Source of the DNA: a virus
Length of the DNA stretch: 63,839 nucleotides
Strand: one strand, 5' to 3'
IMG/VR virus record: IMGVR_UViG_3300012030_000004
Span: 1-63,839 of that record
A program made the position numbers and the translations under genes. Under the pieces are notes generated by a model that worked only from the letters and a program-made list of their open reading frames with translations, searched no databases and was not told the origin of the DNA. Below, piece after piece: positions 44,436-53,192 of this stretch (the stretch's first letter is position 1; every line of letters begins with the position of its first letter).

Positions 44436-45002
44436 ATGGCTGACATGAAGTTCTCTGAAAAGAGAGAGATCGCCAATAAGCTTATGTCTATCTTTGAGGC
44501 CTACACATTATCCTCTGGAATTTATGTGGGGGAGTTTGAATACGGGTCCCCTAAGATGTCCTGCCCGTTCACTGGAATCTATCATAATGACGCTCGTTCT
44601 TTTAGGATCTACCCACAGTCTAATAGTGCCTATTGTTTTGCTTGCTCCATCTACTATACCCCTGTCAAGCTCATCTCGATGTCTAAGGACCTATCTGACT
44701 CTGAGGCTGTAGAGTGGATTCTCGAACACAAAGGGTATGTTGAGCCGAACTTCGAAGATGTCTGGGACTCCATCACTTCTGATGACGACGAGGAGATGAC
44801 AACTTCTTATCTAGCAGAAGCTCTCAAAACTGCGTGTGCTAGGATGGATAATGACTGGAACCAAAAGCAATTTGAACCTGAAGTGTCTGGAATGCTGAAT
44901 CGTTGTTTATCGCTTCTTCCAAGGGTCCAGAATGCGCAGGACAGTGAGAAATGGTTAGGGGCCTCAAAGGTCGCCATGTCAAGAACCCTGAGAGGAGGTT
45001 AA
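44436..45002 (+). CDS. CHC2-type primase zinc-finger protein without catalytic domain
   Basis: 188 residues, ATG 44436. CPFTGIYHNDARSFRIYPQS followed by AYCFACSIYYTPVKLI reproduces the DnaG/T7 primase zinc fold (C-x-H..C-x-x-C: C at about 43, H, then CFAC), which reads DNA templates and delivers primers. The rest is helical and acidic; no TOPRIM catalytic domain is present here or elsewhere in the window. It may work with the host DnaG or with DnaB. Confidence 0.7.
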   Translation: MADMKFSEKREIANKLMSIFEAYTLSSGIYVGEFEYGSPKMSCPFTGIYHNDARSFRIYPQSNSAYCFACSIYYTPVKLISMSKDLSDSEAVEWILEHKGYVEPNFEDVWDSITSDDDEEMTTSYLAEALKTACARMDNDWNQKQFEPEVSGMLNRCLSLLPRVQNAQDSEKWLGASKVAMSRTLRGG

Positions 45003-45004
45003 CC

Positions 45005-45793
45005 TTGGTTATTGGTCATTCTGTTGTGGTTTCTGAACTTGAGGTAGACCTTCCTAGGGTGTCCCTTTTCTTGGGGCCGAAGTCTGTGGGAAAAACTACT
45101 GTCGCTCAACACCTCAAAGGATTCTACGGGGTCTCGGGCTCTGACTACCTCCATGTAGAACATCTTGATGCTGAGTCAGTGCAGAGAGTAGTAGGATTTG
45201 CTCGGACCCACCCCTCTAGAGATAAGAAGCTGATCGTCTTACAGATGGACGGCTCTTCGAGGATTACTCAAGATGCCCTACTCCTCACTTTAGAAGAGAC
45301 CCCGCCAGACGTTCACTTTATCTTGGTTTCCTCTGAGTCTCTTGTTCCTACCTTGAGCTCTAGAGCAAAGGTCTTTCATTTTCCCTTCCTTCAGGAGGAG
45401 GAAGTAGAAGAGGTGCTTCGAGAGGTTCTTTCTGATGCGGCAAATGTGTCCCGCTTGGCCAAAGCTTCTGGCGGGCAGATCTTTCGAGCCTTCACGGCTT
45501 CTAAGCTTTCAGAGAAGAGGTCTGAAGTTCTAAGAGCCCTGCACGCCTTCTACGCGAGGGATGCTACGATCTTGGAGAAGATAGCCCCCTCGTGGACTGC
45601 TGACCATACTTCCTTGCTGGAGATTTGGTGCCAGGAGCTCATCACAGGGAGATGGCGACTGTTCGAGCCAGCCGAAGCAGGACTATCTGACCGCAAGCTG
45701 GCGATCCGCCTCCTCATTGCCATTAGGTCGGGGATTCGACCCCGCTTAGTGGTGAGGTCTAGTATCATGGATGTATGGAGAGATTACATATGA
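45005..45793 (+). CDS. Clamp-loader delta'-like ATPase
   Basis: 262 residues from TTG 45005, chosen because GAGGAGG lies 6 nt upstream and the previous gene stops at 45002. LPRVSLFLGPKSVGKTT carries Walker A (about 24-32), LIVLQMDGSSRITQDALLLT replaces Walker B, and LEETPPDVHFILVSSESL and TLSSRAKVFHF (SRC position as SRA) follow the delta'/gamma pattern. C-terminal helical collar domain. Would join the DnaX-like (3880) and delta-like (45978) proteins. Confidence 0.78.
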   Translation: MVIGHSVVVSELEVDLPRVSLFLGPKSVGKTTVAQHLKGFYGVSGSDYLHVEHLDAESVQRVVGFARTHPSRDKKLIVLQMDGSSRITQDALLLTLEETPPDVHFILVSSESLVPTLSSRAKVFHFPFLQEEEVEEVLREVLSDAANVSRLAKASGGQIFRAFTASKLSEKRSEVLRALHAFYARDATILEKIAPSWTADHTSLLEIWCQELITGRWRLFEPAEAGLSDRKLAIRLLIAIRSGIRPRLVVRSSIMDVWRDYI

Positions 45794-45978
45794 GAACCTA
45801 CGAAGACTATGAACGAAATGGTCCTAGATTTGAAGCAAAATTTTCTAGCACCTGTACTATAGACCGGAGCCATAAGATCAGGAAGAAAGATACAGTGTCT
45901 CATGTGAGATTGAAGGAGAACCCTTTGATTCCTATTCAGGGTATTGCCTGTTCCTCCTGCATTATGTTCATGGACTGA
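45790..45978 (+). CDS. Small zinc-ribbon-like protein
   Basis: 62 residues, ATG 45790 overlapping the preceding stop (ATGA), GGAGAG upstream. RFEAKFSSTCTIDRSHKIRK then GIACSSC, giving C..H..C-x-x-C as in small zinc ribbons that start with F-x-A-x-F-x-S-x-C. Encoded between two clamp-loader genes; its role is unknown. Confidence 0.6.
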   Translation: MRTYEDYERNGPRFEAKFSSTCTIDRSHKIRKKDTVSHVRLKENPLIPIQGIACSSCIMFMD

Positions 45979-46946
45979 TGGCAACCTTCAGTCAGTGGTG
46001 GAAGAGTTTCTCCATTAAGGGAGAGGTGCGCCAACTCACGTGGGTATGTGGCTCAGAGTTGGTTCTAGTGGACGAGGTAGTGCGGTCTATACGAGAGTCT
46101 TTAGACCCTGACCCCTGGGATTACGTTCCTTTGAACGCCGAAGAGATGTCAGAGGATGAGATTTGGTCCAACATCCTTCAGTATCCAATCAGCGCAAGCC
46201 CTAGACTCGTTGTTGTGCGTGAGGCCCAATCCTTGAAAGACACGTCACGGATTACTGACCTTGTCAAGAAGAGACGACTCCTCCCTAACACTTATGTGAT
46301 CTTTGTCTCTTCAGACTCTTCCCTGCCGAAGGGAGAGGATGGAAAGGAAAGGGCGTCTCACGTCAAGGCATTCTCTGGTAAGGGTTATGTGATTGAATGC
46401 AAGCCCTTCACCCAAGCCACCGCTAAGTATGCCGTTTCTTGGGTTCAAGGAAAGAAGCAAATGCGATCCGGGGTGGCGGCCCACCTTTTGAGTCGAGCCA
46501 ATGGGGATCTCCGCCTCACTAGGGATCTTTGTCACAAGCTGGCTTTGTTCCCTCAGGAGCCCACAATGACCATGGTGAACGAACTGTTACGCGAGCACCC
46601 CCGGGACTCTCTCACCAACGCACTCCTGGCGCTGGATCGGAAGACTGCCCTCTTGGCTCTTGAGGTCCTGGATCCCGGCGACTACAGTGCGGTAATAGGC
46701 TCTCTTGATGCTAACTTGGAGTTGGCCGGTCTGGTCCATGATATGCTGGTAGCTCACAAGCCTACGGCGGAAATATCTAAGGCGGCGGGGAGTCGGAGAT
46801 TCCTTGTTCCGGACCTCCTTCCGGTGGCCCGCCACTATGGACCTAAGAGGCGAGCTTCGATCAGACGCTCGCTGGCAGAGGCTGATGAGGCTCTCCAGCG
46901 AGGAGAAAAAACAGCAATCCTGGAAAGTGTCATCACTTTCTGGTAA
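45978..46946 (+). CDS. Clamp-loader delta-like subunit (HolA-type)
   Basis: 322 residues, ATG 45978 overlapping the previous stop. SIKGEVRQLTWVCGSELVLV and VVRSIRESLDPDPWDYVPLN resemble the start of HolA (Y-l-l-x-G-x-E..l). ASPRLVVVREAQSLKDTSRI and RRLLPNTYVIFVSSDSSLP follow, then a helical half (AVSWVQGKKQMRSGVAAHLL, LSRANGDLRLTRDLCHKLAL). No Walker A, as expected: delta opens the clamp but does not hydrolyse ATP. Confidence 0.75.
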   Translation: MATFSQWWKSFSIKGEVRQLTWVCGSELVLVDEVVRSIRESLDPDPWDYVPLNAEEMSEDEIWSNILQYPISASPRLVVVREAQSLKDTSRITDLVKKRRLLPNTYVIFVSSDSSLPKGEDGKERASHVKAFSGKGYVIECKPFTQATAKYAVSWVQGKKQMRSGVAAHLLSRANGDLRLTRDLCHKLALFPQEPTMTMVNELLREHPRDSLTNALLALDRKTALLALEVLDPGDYSAVIGSLDANLELAGLVHDMLVAHKPTAEISKAAGSRRFLVPDLLPVARHYGPKRRASIRRSLAEADEALQRGEKTAILESVITFW

Positions 46947-46955
46947 GGAGTAATT

Positions 46956-47123
46956 ATGGAATGGCCACTCTTTTGGACAATCATCAGTCAGATTGTTCTT
47001 TCGCTATTGATTTTAGGATTTCCGGTGTCGATTATTCTATTCTTGTGCGCTTCGGCAATTAAGACAGGGTCTCAGTCCGGAAAGGACAAATTATCTTCCC
47101 AGGGGAACAGGATCGGTCGATGA
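46956..47123 (+). CDS. Small membrane protein
   Basis: 55 residues, ATG 46956, TAAGGAGTAATT upstream. A long hydrophobic stretch (WTIISQIVLSLLILGFPVSI and on) then a basic cytoplasmic tail ending GNRIGR. Its stop overlaps the DNA polymerase ATG (ATGA), so the two are translationally coupled. Function unknown. Confidence 0.6.
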   Translation: MEWPLFWTIISQIVLSLLILGFPVSIILFLCASAIKTGSQSGKDKLSSQGNRIGR

Positions 47124-49600
47124 CAGATTTCAACTATGGAGCTCTCCGAAGCGCGGCAGAGTTCGAAGAGTTCGTAGAAAGAATCCTTGAGGCAAAAAAG
47201 CCGTTCGGGTTTGACGTAGAGGCGGGGTATTTTGGGGACCCCCCAGAAAAAGACGTGGCTTTGAAGCCTTACCACCCCAACTGGCTCCTTGCCGGGTTCT
47301 CTTTTACCAACTCCGTTGAATGGGCACGCTATGTTCCGGTGGCTCACGATGCGGGGGACAATGTCGATGACCCCGTGAGGACAGCCAAAGCTCTGTGGAG
47401 GCTGTTAAATTCTGGACTTGGGGTTGCGCACAATGCCATGTACGAGCTCAATGCTTTGGGCCGATGGTTCCGAGAGACCCTTTCAAATGACCCCGAAGTC
47501 GGGGAAGATGTCATCGCCTCAAAAGGGTTCTTCCCTATCTTCTCGGATTCTATGATCGAGTCCTTCCTTGTGGCAGTCTACGACCCAATTCGAGTAGGGC
47601 AGAACTTGAAAGGGCTAACCAAGCACATCTTCAACCACCAGATGATCACTTTTGACGAGCTTTTTGAGGAGCTTGTTGCTTCTAAGAAGATCAAGACCTC
47701 TCAGAAGAGATTCAACATTCTTCCTCTCGACCTGAAAGTCGTCACATATGCCTGTGAGGACGCTCTCTGGTGTTTGGCTCTCCACCGTAAGCACCACCCC
47801 ATGCTGAAGGCAATGCCCGTTTATAACACGGTCTATCGAGCAGAAATCGCTCTTCTCCGGGTCGTGGCTGAGATGGAAAAGGAGGGGATTCTACTCAACT
47901 GGGGCGCTATATCCTCGAAAGCCCGTGAAGTCGAAGAGTTGAAGACTCTCATGAACGAAGAGATTCAGCAAGAGCTTTCAGACAGGCTTGGGGAGCTAGT
48001 CAATATCAACCTTGCATCAGTCCCTCAACTTTCAGAAATTCTGTTCAACCGCTTGGGATTGACTGTGACAGAGCGTAGCGAAAAGACCGGGAAGCCCAGT
48101 ACATCTGAGCCAGCCCTTCGGGCCATTGCTAAGGAAGATGTCATTGTTCAGAAGATCCTCCGCTACCGAGAGGTAAACAAACTTCTTGGAAGTTACTTGA
48201 AGAAATATGAGGAACAGCTCAACTACGCTGGAGATGGGAGAGCTTATCCCAACCATAAGCAGACTGGAACTGTCACCGGACGTTTCTCTGTTGACGGGGT
48301 GAGCTACCAGCAATGGCCTAAGCCCTATCACTATGAACTGAACTCGGGTAAGGTATTCGACTTAAACTTTCGAGACCTGCTTATTTCTCCTCCAGAGTAT
48401 CGAATTGTCGGGTTCGACTTTTCCCAAGTTGAGCTGAGAGTCCTCGCCGGGGTGGCCCAGGAGAGTGTGATGATTCGCGCCTTTGAGGAGGGAGAAGACA
48501 TTCACAAGGCTACGGCCTCCAAAATGCTTGGGCTCCCCCTAGAGGAGGTCGGACCCAAAGAGCGTCAGTTGGGTAAGACCATTAACTTCGCAGTGGTCTA
48601 TGGAAGTGGTTCCGATGGGCTCGCCAACCTCATTGGAAGTACAAAGGATGAGGCTCAGGAGAAGTTGAAGCAGTACTTTGAGGCTTTCCCTGGGATCCGG
48701 GGCTGGATGGACGAGCAAATCAGACTAGGTCATGAAAACGGCTACATCGAGAACTTCTTTGGACGCCGGATTAAGGTCTGGGAGTTCCTGGACAACCGAT
48801 CCTGGGTGGTAGCTAAGGGTGAGCGCTTCTGCGGTAACGCTCCCATCCAAGGTGGAGCCGGTGACTATTTGAAAATTGGCATGGTGCGCGTCCATAAGGC
48901 CATCCGGGACGCTGGGCTAGAAGATAAGGTCCGCATGATCGTAACTTTCCATGACGCCTTAGAGTTCTATGTCCATGACTCTGTCACTACCCAGGAAGTC
49001 ATCGACGTTGTGGGGCCCGCTGTGAGTTTCCCTCTCCCCGGAATGCCGGAAATTACGGCAGATTGGCACGAAGGGTATCAGTGGGGGACTCTCGCAGAGA
49101 TCTCCCTGGAGGATGGTGTCATTTCTCGATATGAGATCGGAACTACCCTCCCAGACGGGGAAAAGTTTGAATGGTCAGGGAGTGACCTTCACGATGTCCT
49201 GAACCCTTATTATTTCTGGAACCGAGAGTACTACGGTGAGACGTATCTTGATCGGGATTACTACCTGAGCAAGTATCCGCAAGGTAGGAATTTTCAGCCG
49301 AAGCCTCAGGAAGAGACAGTAGAGGAAGCCACTGAAGACGTTGAAGCCCCAGATAAGGCCGTTGTCACTATGCCGGACATGCCTCTCAGGAGTGCATGGG
49401 ACAAATTCAAGGGGTTCCTGTCTGAACGTCCCGGACAGACCGAGCTTACGGTGGTCACCCCAGAAGGGCCCGTGACCTTTGACGAGCGGTATGAGATCTC
49501 TCCTCAGGATCAGGGGAAGATCAATCTCATCCTGGGAGGAGCCTCTCTTTCGTTCCCTTCAGGCTCCACTGAAGACCTGTTTGAGGGGATGGAGCTGTGA
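47120..49600 (+). CDS. polA: Family A DNA polymerase with 3'-5' exonuclease and DnaE-like C-terminal extension
   Basis: 826 residues, ATG 47120. Exonuclease: FDVEA at about 31-35 (D-x-E) and later ACEDALWCLAL. Polymerase: motif A VGFDFSQVELRVLAG (Asp433), motif B RQLGKTINFAVVYGSG, motif C TFHDALEFYV (Asp612; the usual HDE is HDA). After an acidic linker, residues about 754-826 (LRSAWDKFKGFLSERPGQTE ... GPVTFDERYEISPQDQG ... LILGGASL) resemble the C-terminal domain of bacterial DnaE, which binds tau. The last residues include STEDLFEG, which may be a clamp-binding motif. Main replicative polymerase of the phage. Confidence 0.9.
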   Translation: MTDFNYGALRSAAEFEEFVERILEAKKPFGFDVEAGYFGDPPEKDVALKPYHPNWLLAGFSFTNSVEWARYVPVAHDAGDNVDDPVRTAKALWRLLNSGLGVAHNAMYELNALGRWFRETLSNDPEVGEDVIASKGFFPIFSDSMIESFLVAVYDPIRVGQNLKGLTKHIFNHQMITFDELFEELVASKKIKTSQKRFNILPLDLKVVTYACEDALWCLALHRKHHPMLKAMPVYNTVYRAEIALLRVVAEMEKEGILLNWGAISSKAREVEELKTLMNEEIQQELSDRLGELVNINLASVPQLSEILFNRLGLTVTERSEKTGKPSTSEPALRAIAKEDVIVQKILRYREVNKLLGSYLKKYEEQLNYAGDGRAYPNHKQTGTVTGRFSVDGVSYQQWPKPYHYELNSGKVFDLNFRDLLISPPEYRIVGFDFSQVELRVLAGVAQESVMIRAFEEGEDIHKATASKMLGLPLEEVGPKERQLGKTINFAVVYGSGSDGLANLIGSTKDEAQEKLKQYFEAFPGIRGWMDEQIRLGHENGYIENFFGRRIKVWEFLDNRSWVVAKGERFCGNAPIQGGAGDYLKIGMVRVHKAIRDAGLEDKVRMIVTFHDALEFYVHDSVTTQEVIDVVGPAVSFPLPGMPEITADWHEGYQWGTLAEISLEDGVISRYEIGTTLPDGEKFEWSGSDLHDVLNPYYFWNREYYGETYLDRDYYLSKYPQGRNFQPKPQEETVEEATEDVEAPDKAVVTMPDMPLRSAWDKFKGFLSERPGQTELTVVTPEGPVTFDERYEISPQDQGKINLILGGASLSFPSGSTEDLFEGMEL

Positions 49601-50130
49601 GTCTTTCCGCCTATGATCTCCCGTTTACGGAGCTTGAGTCAAAAGTCATTGACTGGGCCCAGGAGTGCCTAGAGCTTAGGCACGGGGAAGCCGGGGATCC
49701 CGAGGGGAAGCTACGAGAGCCTGACCCCTCTTCAGGAATATCCGGAGTCATGACCACACTTCGCCGGGTGCGCAGTCGCTCGGATCGAGTAGAAGAGTTT
49801 CTGGCTAAGGCAACTCAGGCCCGGGCCCGTGCCAGACGAGCCCGCGACGAGGCCGCGTTTGCATCAGAGATTGCTTATGATGAAGCGGCCCTCATTCGAG
49901 CGGCGCGTCGGCACCCCGACTTATTTTCTTCGGGCAAAGAGCGCCACGCGGAGGCTTCTACAGACTCTCTCAATGAGCGGAGAGATGCCCACCAGGCAAG
50001 GCGTCTCGTGTCTGTGACTGAGGAAGCCTATGACGTGATCACGCAAGTCCACTGGCAGTTGGACGCTATTCGCAAGGACCTGCGCGCCTCACTCCACGCC
50101 CTACAATTTGAGTCCGGATTGGAAAGATAG
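49597..50130 (+). CDS. Coiled-coil protein of recombination region
   Basis: 177 residues, GTG 49597 overlapping the polymerase stop. Ala/Arg/Glu-rich helices: RSRSDRVEEFLAKATQARAR and RARDEAAFASEIAYDEAALI are probably coiled coil. No family recognised. Codons are noticeably GC-rich in the central part. It lies between polA and the SSB-like gene; a role in DNA metabolism is likely only by position. Confidence 0.6.
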   Translation: MSLSAYDLPFTELESKVIDWAQECLELRHGEAGDPEGKLREPDPSSGISGVMTTLRRVRSRSDRVEEFLAKATQARARARRARDEAAFASEIAYDEAALIRAARRHPDLFSSGKERHAEASTDSLNERRDAHQARRLVSVTEEAYDVITQVHWQLDAIRKDLRASLHALQFESGLER

Positions 50131-50148
50131 CCCTGGGTATGCTAGAAT
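50119..50148 (+). promoter_or_regulatory. Sigma-70-type promoter for SSB-recA operon
   Basis: TTGGAA-18-TAGAAT in the 87-bp gap before the SSB-like gene. A short dyad (GTAGC CAA GCTAC, 50155-50167) overlaps the expected start of transcription and could bind a repressor or fold in the leader. Confidence 0.65.
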
Positions 50149-50217
50149 AGAGGGGTAGCCAAGCTACGCCGACACTATACAAAAAATCAAGCACTGAGAG
50201 AATAAGAGAGCGCAACT

Positions 50218-51114
50218 ATGCCAAGAGTAGAATTTGATGAAGCGAACAAGGTAGAAAAGGTCAGTTACGATTTTGAGCGTTTGAAGCTCGCCAAGGATGA
50301 GAAGGCCCGTCTGGCCGTTGTCGAGTCCCCACAGATGGAGTACCGACACACTATTGATGCTCCTAAGATTGTCAATGGTCAACCCGAGACTCACATGGTG
50401 GAGAACCCACGCACAAAGGAGAAGGTTGAAGACTACGCCCGTAGCTTCATCTCATCCCCTCTTTGCTCCGGGGATCCTGTCAAGCTCGCTGACACAGGAA
50501 TCGATGCAGAAAACTGTAGGGTATGCGCTTACGCCATGGAGCACTCTGATCGAGTGAAGCCGCCAATGCGGCGATATGCCATGCACGTCATTCGCTACAA
50601 GACGAAGCCTGGTTCATTTGAGATTGCTTCCCCTTTCTCCATTGAGCTTGTCGTGTGGGCTTTCACTGACAGGGTCTTCAACAAGCTCACTGACCTGAAG
50701 AAGGAGTGGGCAGACAACGGTGGGTTCAAGGCTCACGATCTCACCATCACCTGCACCAACGGAACGTTCCAGAACTATGAGTTCGGGATGTCTCCGGACG
50801 CCGCTTTTGCTAAGGATAACGAAACCAAGGCTCTGACCAAGGAAACCTATGAGAACAATCAGATTCCTGACTTGGCTCTCGCGTGTGGTTCCCGTAAGGA
50901 AGAGAACTGGATTGTTGATGATCTCAAGAAGGTCACCGAGGCTTGGGACGCTGTCAACGGCTCGCAGGATGTAGACAGCAGTGACTCAGCCTCCCTAGAT
51001 GAGGGAATCTCGGGTCTCATGGGAGACGATGAGGCACCAGCTGTGGCCGAGGAGTCTGAGACAAAGAAGGATTCTTCCGGAGAGACGACTAGCTTTGATG
51101 ATCTCTTCAGTTAA
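50218..51114 (+). CDS. Single-stranded DNA-binding protein-like (gp32 type)
   Basis: 298 residues, ATG 50218. Central Cys/His set (PLCSGDPVK ... CRVCAYAMEHSD) may bind zinc as in T4 gp32. Core strands RYAMHVIRYKTKPGSFEIAS and LTITCTNGTFQNYEFGM are OB-like. The C-terminus is strongly acidic and ends TTSFDDLFS, as in ssDNA-binding proteins that recruit partners through an acidic tip. First gene of a RuvC-RecA operon. The exact family is uncertain. Confidence 0.6.
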   Translation: MPRVEFDEANKVEKVSYDFERLKLAKDEKARLAVVESPQMEYRHTIDAPKIVNGQPETHMVENPRTKEKVEDYARSFISSPLCSGDPVKLADTGIDAENCRVCAYAMEHSDRVKPPMRRYAMHVIRYKTKPGSFEIASPFSIELVVWAFTDRVFNKLTDLKKEWADNGGFKAHDLTITCTNGTFQNYEFGMSPDAAFAKDNETKALTKETYENNQIPDLALACGSRKEENWIVDDLKKVTEAWDAVNGSQDVDSSDSASLDEGISGLMGDDEAPAVAEESETKKDSSGETTSFDDLFS

Positions 51115-51117
51115 TTC

Positions 51118-51693
51118 ATGATTCTCGGAATCGACCTGGCCGCTAGATTTTCGGCGGCAGTTGCTGTTGATGCTAGCGGCCAGGCCGTTTATCAGTTTGA
51201 TTCGTGGGGAATAGATTCTGACCAGTTTGCCCAAGTAACAGCGGCTTTCTGTGCGGTTCACAACCCTTCTGTTATTGCCATTGAGGATCTTCCTTATGGC
51301 CTATCCCGACAAGCTCAGATTAAGGCCCCACTTAGGGCTCAAGGGATGATGATTTCCCACCTAAGACTGGCGAAGGTCCTTGACCGGGCCTTTTTTATCG
51401 CTCCCGCTTCGTGGCAACGCGGCTTTGAAGGAGTTTGGAAAGGGAAAGCCCCTGGAGCCACCGAGGCGGCGGTCTCCCTAGGCTTTGTTGCTCCTGACCT
51501 ACTTGGGGAGTATGCTGACGATGTACCCCCTCTGGGCAAGGAGCACGCGAAGGAGAGGGCTAAAATCCGAGGTCAGCTAAAGAAGGCCTCTACTGACTAT
51601 AACGATGCGTTCTTGATAGCTGAGTGGGTAAGACGGGGCGTAGAAGCAGGAGACTTCCCCCGCTTGCAGGGCGTTCAGCCGGTGAACCTTTAA
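51118..51693 (+). CDS. RuvC-like Holliday junction resolvase
   Basis: 191 residues, ATG 51118. RNase H-like start MILGIDLAARFSAAVAVD (catalytic Asp5), VIAIEDLPYGLSRQAQIKAP (second acidic residue, Glu) and a final acidic pair in TDYNDAFLIAEW. These are the RuvC active-site positions. Cuts recombination and replication junctions, preparing concatemers for packaging. Encoded just before recA. Confidence 0.75.
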   Translation: MILGIDLAARFSAAVAVDASGQAVYQFDSWGIDSDQFAQVTAAFCAVHNPSVIAIEDLPYGLSRQAQIKAPLRAQGMMISHLRLAKVLDRAFFIAPASWQRGFEGVWKGKAPGATEAAVSLGFVAPDLLGEYADDVPPLGKEHAKERAKIRGQLKKASTDYNDAFLIAEWVRRGVEAGDFPRLQGVQPVNL

Positions 51694-51703
51694 GGAGTAA
51701 GAG

Positions 51704-52939
51704 ATGGCTACAACAAAAAAGCCTAGTTTGGCTCAAGTTCTAGCAGGAGCCCAGAAGAAATACGACATCAAGGCAGGAGCTATGAGCTCCATTGCCGAGG
51801 ATGTTCAGGTCATTCCTTCCAATGTGATTGCCCTCGATGCCGCTACTGGCGTGTGGGGATTGCCGCTTGGGCGTTCCGTTGAGCTCTATGGTCCCCCTAG
51901 CTGTGGGAAGACTACAGTTGCCCTACACACTGCCGCTGAGCTTCAGCGGATTATCAAGGAGGGGGGAGATCCTGAGCGAGGGATCAGCCCCACCGATAAG
52001 ATTGCCTACTTCGATTATGAGTACGCAATGGATCCTTCGTATTCCAGGACTTTAGGATTTGATCCTGACGATGAAGAGACTTGTGTCTTCGCTCAGCCGG
52101 ACTTCCTGGAGACCGGAGCTGATCTCATGATTGAGATGATCGAGAGTGGCGAAGTACGCTTGGTGATCATTGATTCAATTGCCGGTATGACGCCAAAGTC
52201 CATAGAAGAGAACTCGGTAGGTAAGAGTCTGCCCGCTGTTCAGGCAAAGCTCCTGACTACGCTTGGACAGAAGCTCAACCCGATTCTTGCCAAGAACAAT
52301 TGCCTTTTGATCTACCTGAACCACTCCAAGGAAGTCATGGCTATGGGGGGTTATGGGCCTCCCCAAACCTCCACTCCGGGCGGTAAGGCCGTCAAGTACT
52401 TTGCTTCTATGAGAGTTGAGTTCACTCCCCTGAAGAAGCATAAGAGTAAGTTCAAAGACCCTGTGACTCAGGAAGAGGTCGAGCTTCCGACCTCCACGGA
52501 CGTGAAGATCAACATCACTAAGAACAAGGTGGGCCCTCCGTTCAAGCGCGGGGTTGCCCGGGTTCGGTACGGTCGGGGCTTTGACAACTTCTGGACAGCT
52601 CTTCAGGCACTTCTCGCGGCCAAGAAGATTGTCTACAGCGCGGGGAGCTATTACTTTGACCGCTTCGATGAAGAGGACGCTGAGCAGGCCGCGCCCGCCT
52701 GGATGAACCGGGCCAAAACAGGCAAGAACTCAGAGCGTCCGGCTATTCGCGGAGAGGACAACGTCTTCAAGATGGGAGATGCCCACCCCGAGTGGCGAGC
52801 TTTCCTGATCGAGAGGGCGCGAGAGATCATCCACGCCAACCTGGAGGTCCTTGAGGAAGTTCAGGAAAATGAGGATGAAGAGGCTTCAGGACTTGACATT
52901 GAACCGGCGAGCGGGCAGACTAAGCGAGTCAGCCTTTAA
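51704..52939 (+). CDS. recA: RecA-like recombinase
   Basis: 411 residues, ATG 51704, TAAGGAGTAAGAG upstream. Walker A ELYGPPSCGKTT at about 62-71, Walker B RLVIIDSIAGMTPKS, L1/L2 region NHSKEVMAMGGYGPPQ ... STPGGKAVKYFASMR, matching RecA's TPGGxALKFYASxR. Strand exchange protein. The C-terminal part beyond about 300 is phage-specific (SAGSYYFDRFDEEDAEQ, acidic tail). Works with the SSB-like and RuvC-like neighbours. Confidence 0.88.
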   Translation: MATTKKPSLAQVLAGAQKKYDIKAGAMSSIAEDVQVIPSNVIALDAATGVWGLPLGRSVELYGPPSCGKTTVALHTAAELQRIIKEGGDPERGISPTDKIAYFDYEYAMDPSYSRTLGFDPDDEETCVFAQPDFLETGADLMIEMIESGEVRLVIIDSIAGMTPKSIEENSVGKSLPAVQAKLLTTLGQKLNPILAKNNCLLIYLNHSKEVMAMGGYGPPQTSTPGGKAVKYFASMRVEFTPLKKHKSKFKDPVTQEEVELPTSTDVKINITKNKVGPPFKRGVARVRYGRGFDNFWTALQALLAAKKIVYSAGSYYFDRFDEEDAEQAAPAWMNRAKTGKNSERPAIRGEDNVFKMGDAHPEWRAFLIERAREIIHANLEVLEEVQENEDEEASGLDIEPASGQTKRVSL

Positions 52940-52958
52940 CATCGACTAGGAGGCCCCT

Positions 52959-53192
52959 GTGGCTCAATCTTCAAGCTCAGCCCGTTCTAGCTCATCCGGA
53001 GGTATCGGATTTGCGGGGCTTCTGACTATTGCTTTTATCGTGCTCAAGCTTACAGGGGTTATCTCCTGGTCATGGTTGTGGGTACTTTCCCCTCTTTGGA
53101 TCAGCTTCGCTCTTGGCTTGCTTATCCTGACCATCTTTCTTATTTGCGTGTTGTTTTCGGCCATATTCTTGGGAGGTAGTAAGAAGTGGTAA
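52959..53192 (+). CDS. Small two-span membrane protein
   Basis: 77 residues, GTG 52959, TAGGAGGCCC upstream. Ser-rich start, then two hydrophobic spans (GFAGLLTIAFIVLKLTGVI and ISFALGLLILTIFLICVLFS) and a short basic end. No family recognised. Overlaps the next gene's start. Confidence 0.6.
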   Translation: MAQSSSSARSSSSGGIGFAGLLTIAFIVLKLTGVISWSWLWVLSPLWISFALGLLILTIFLICVLFSAIFLGGSKKW

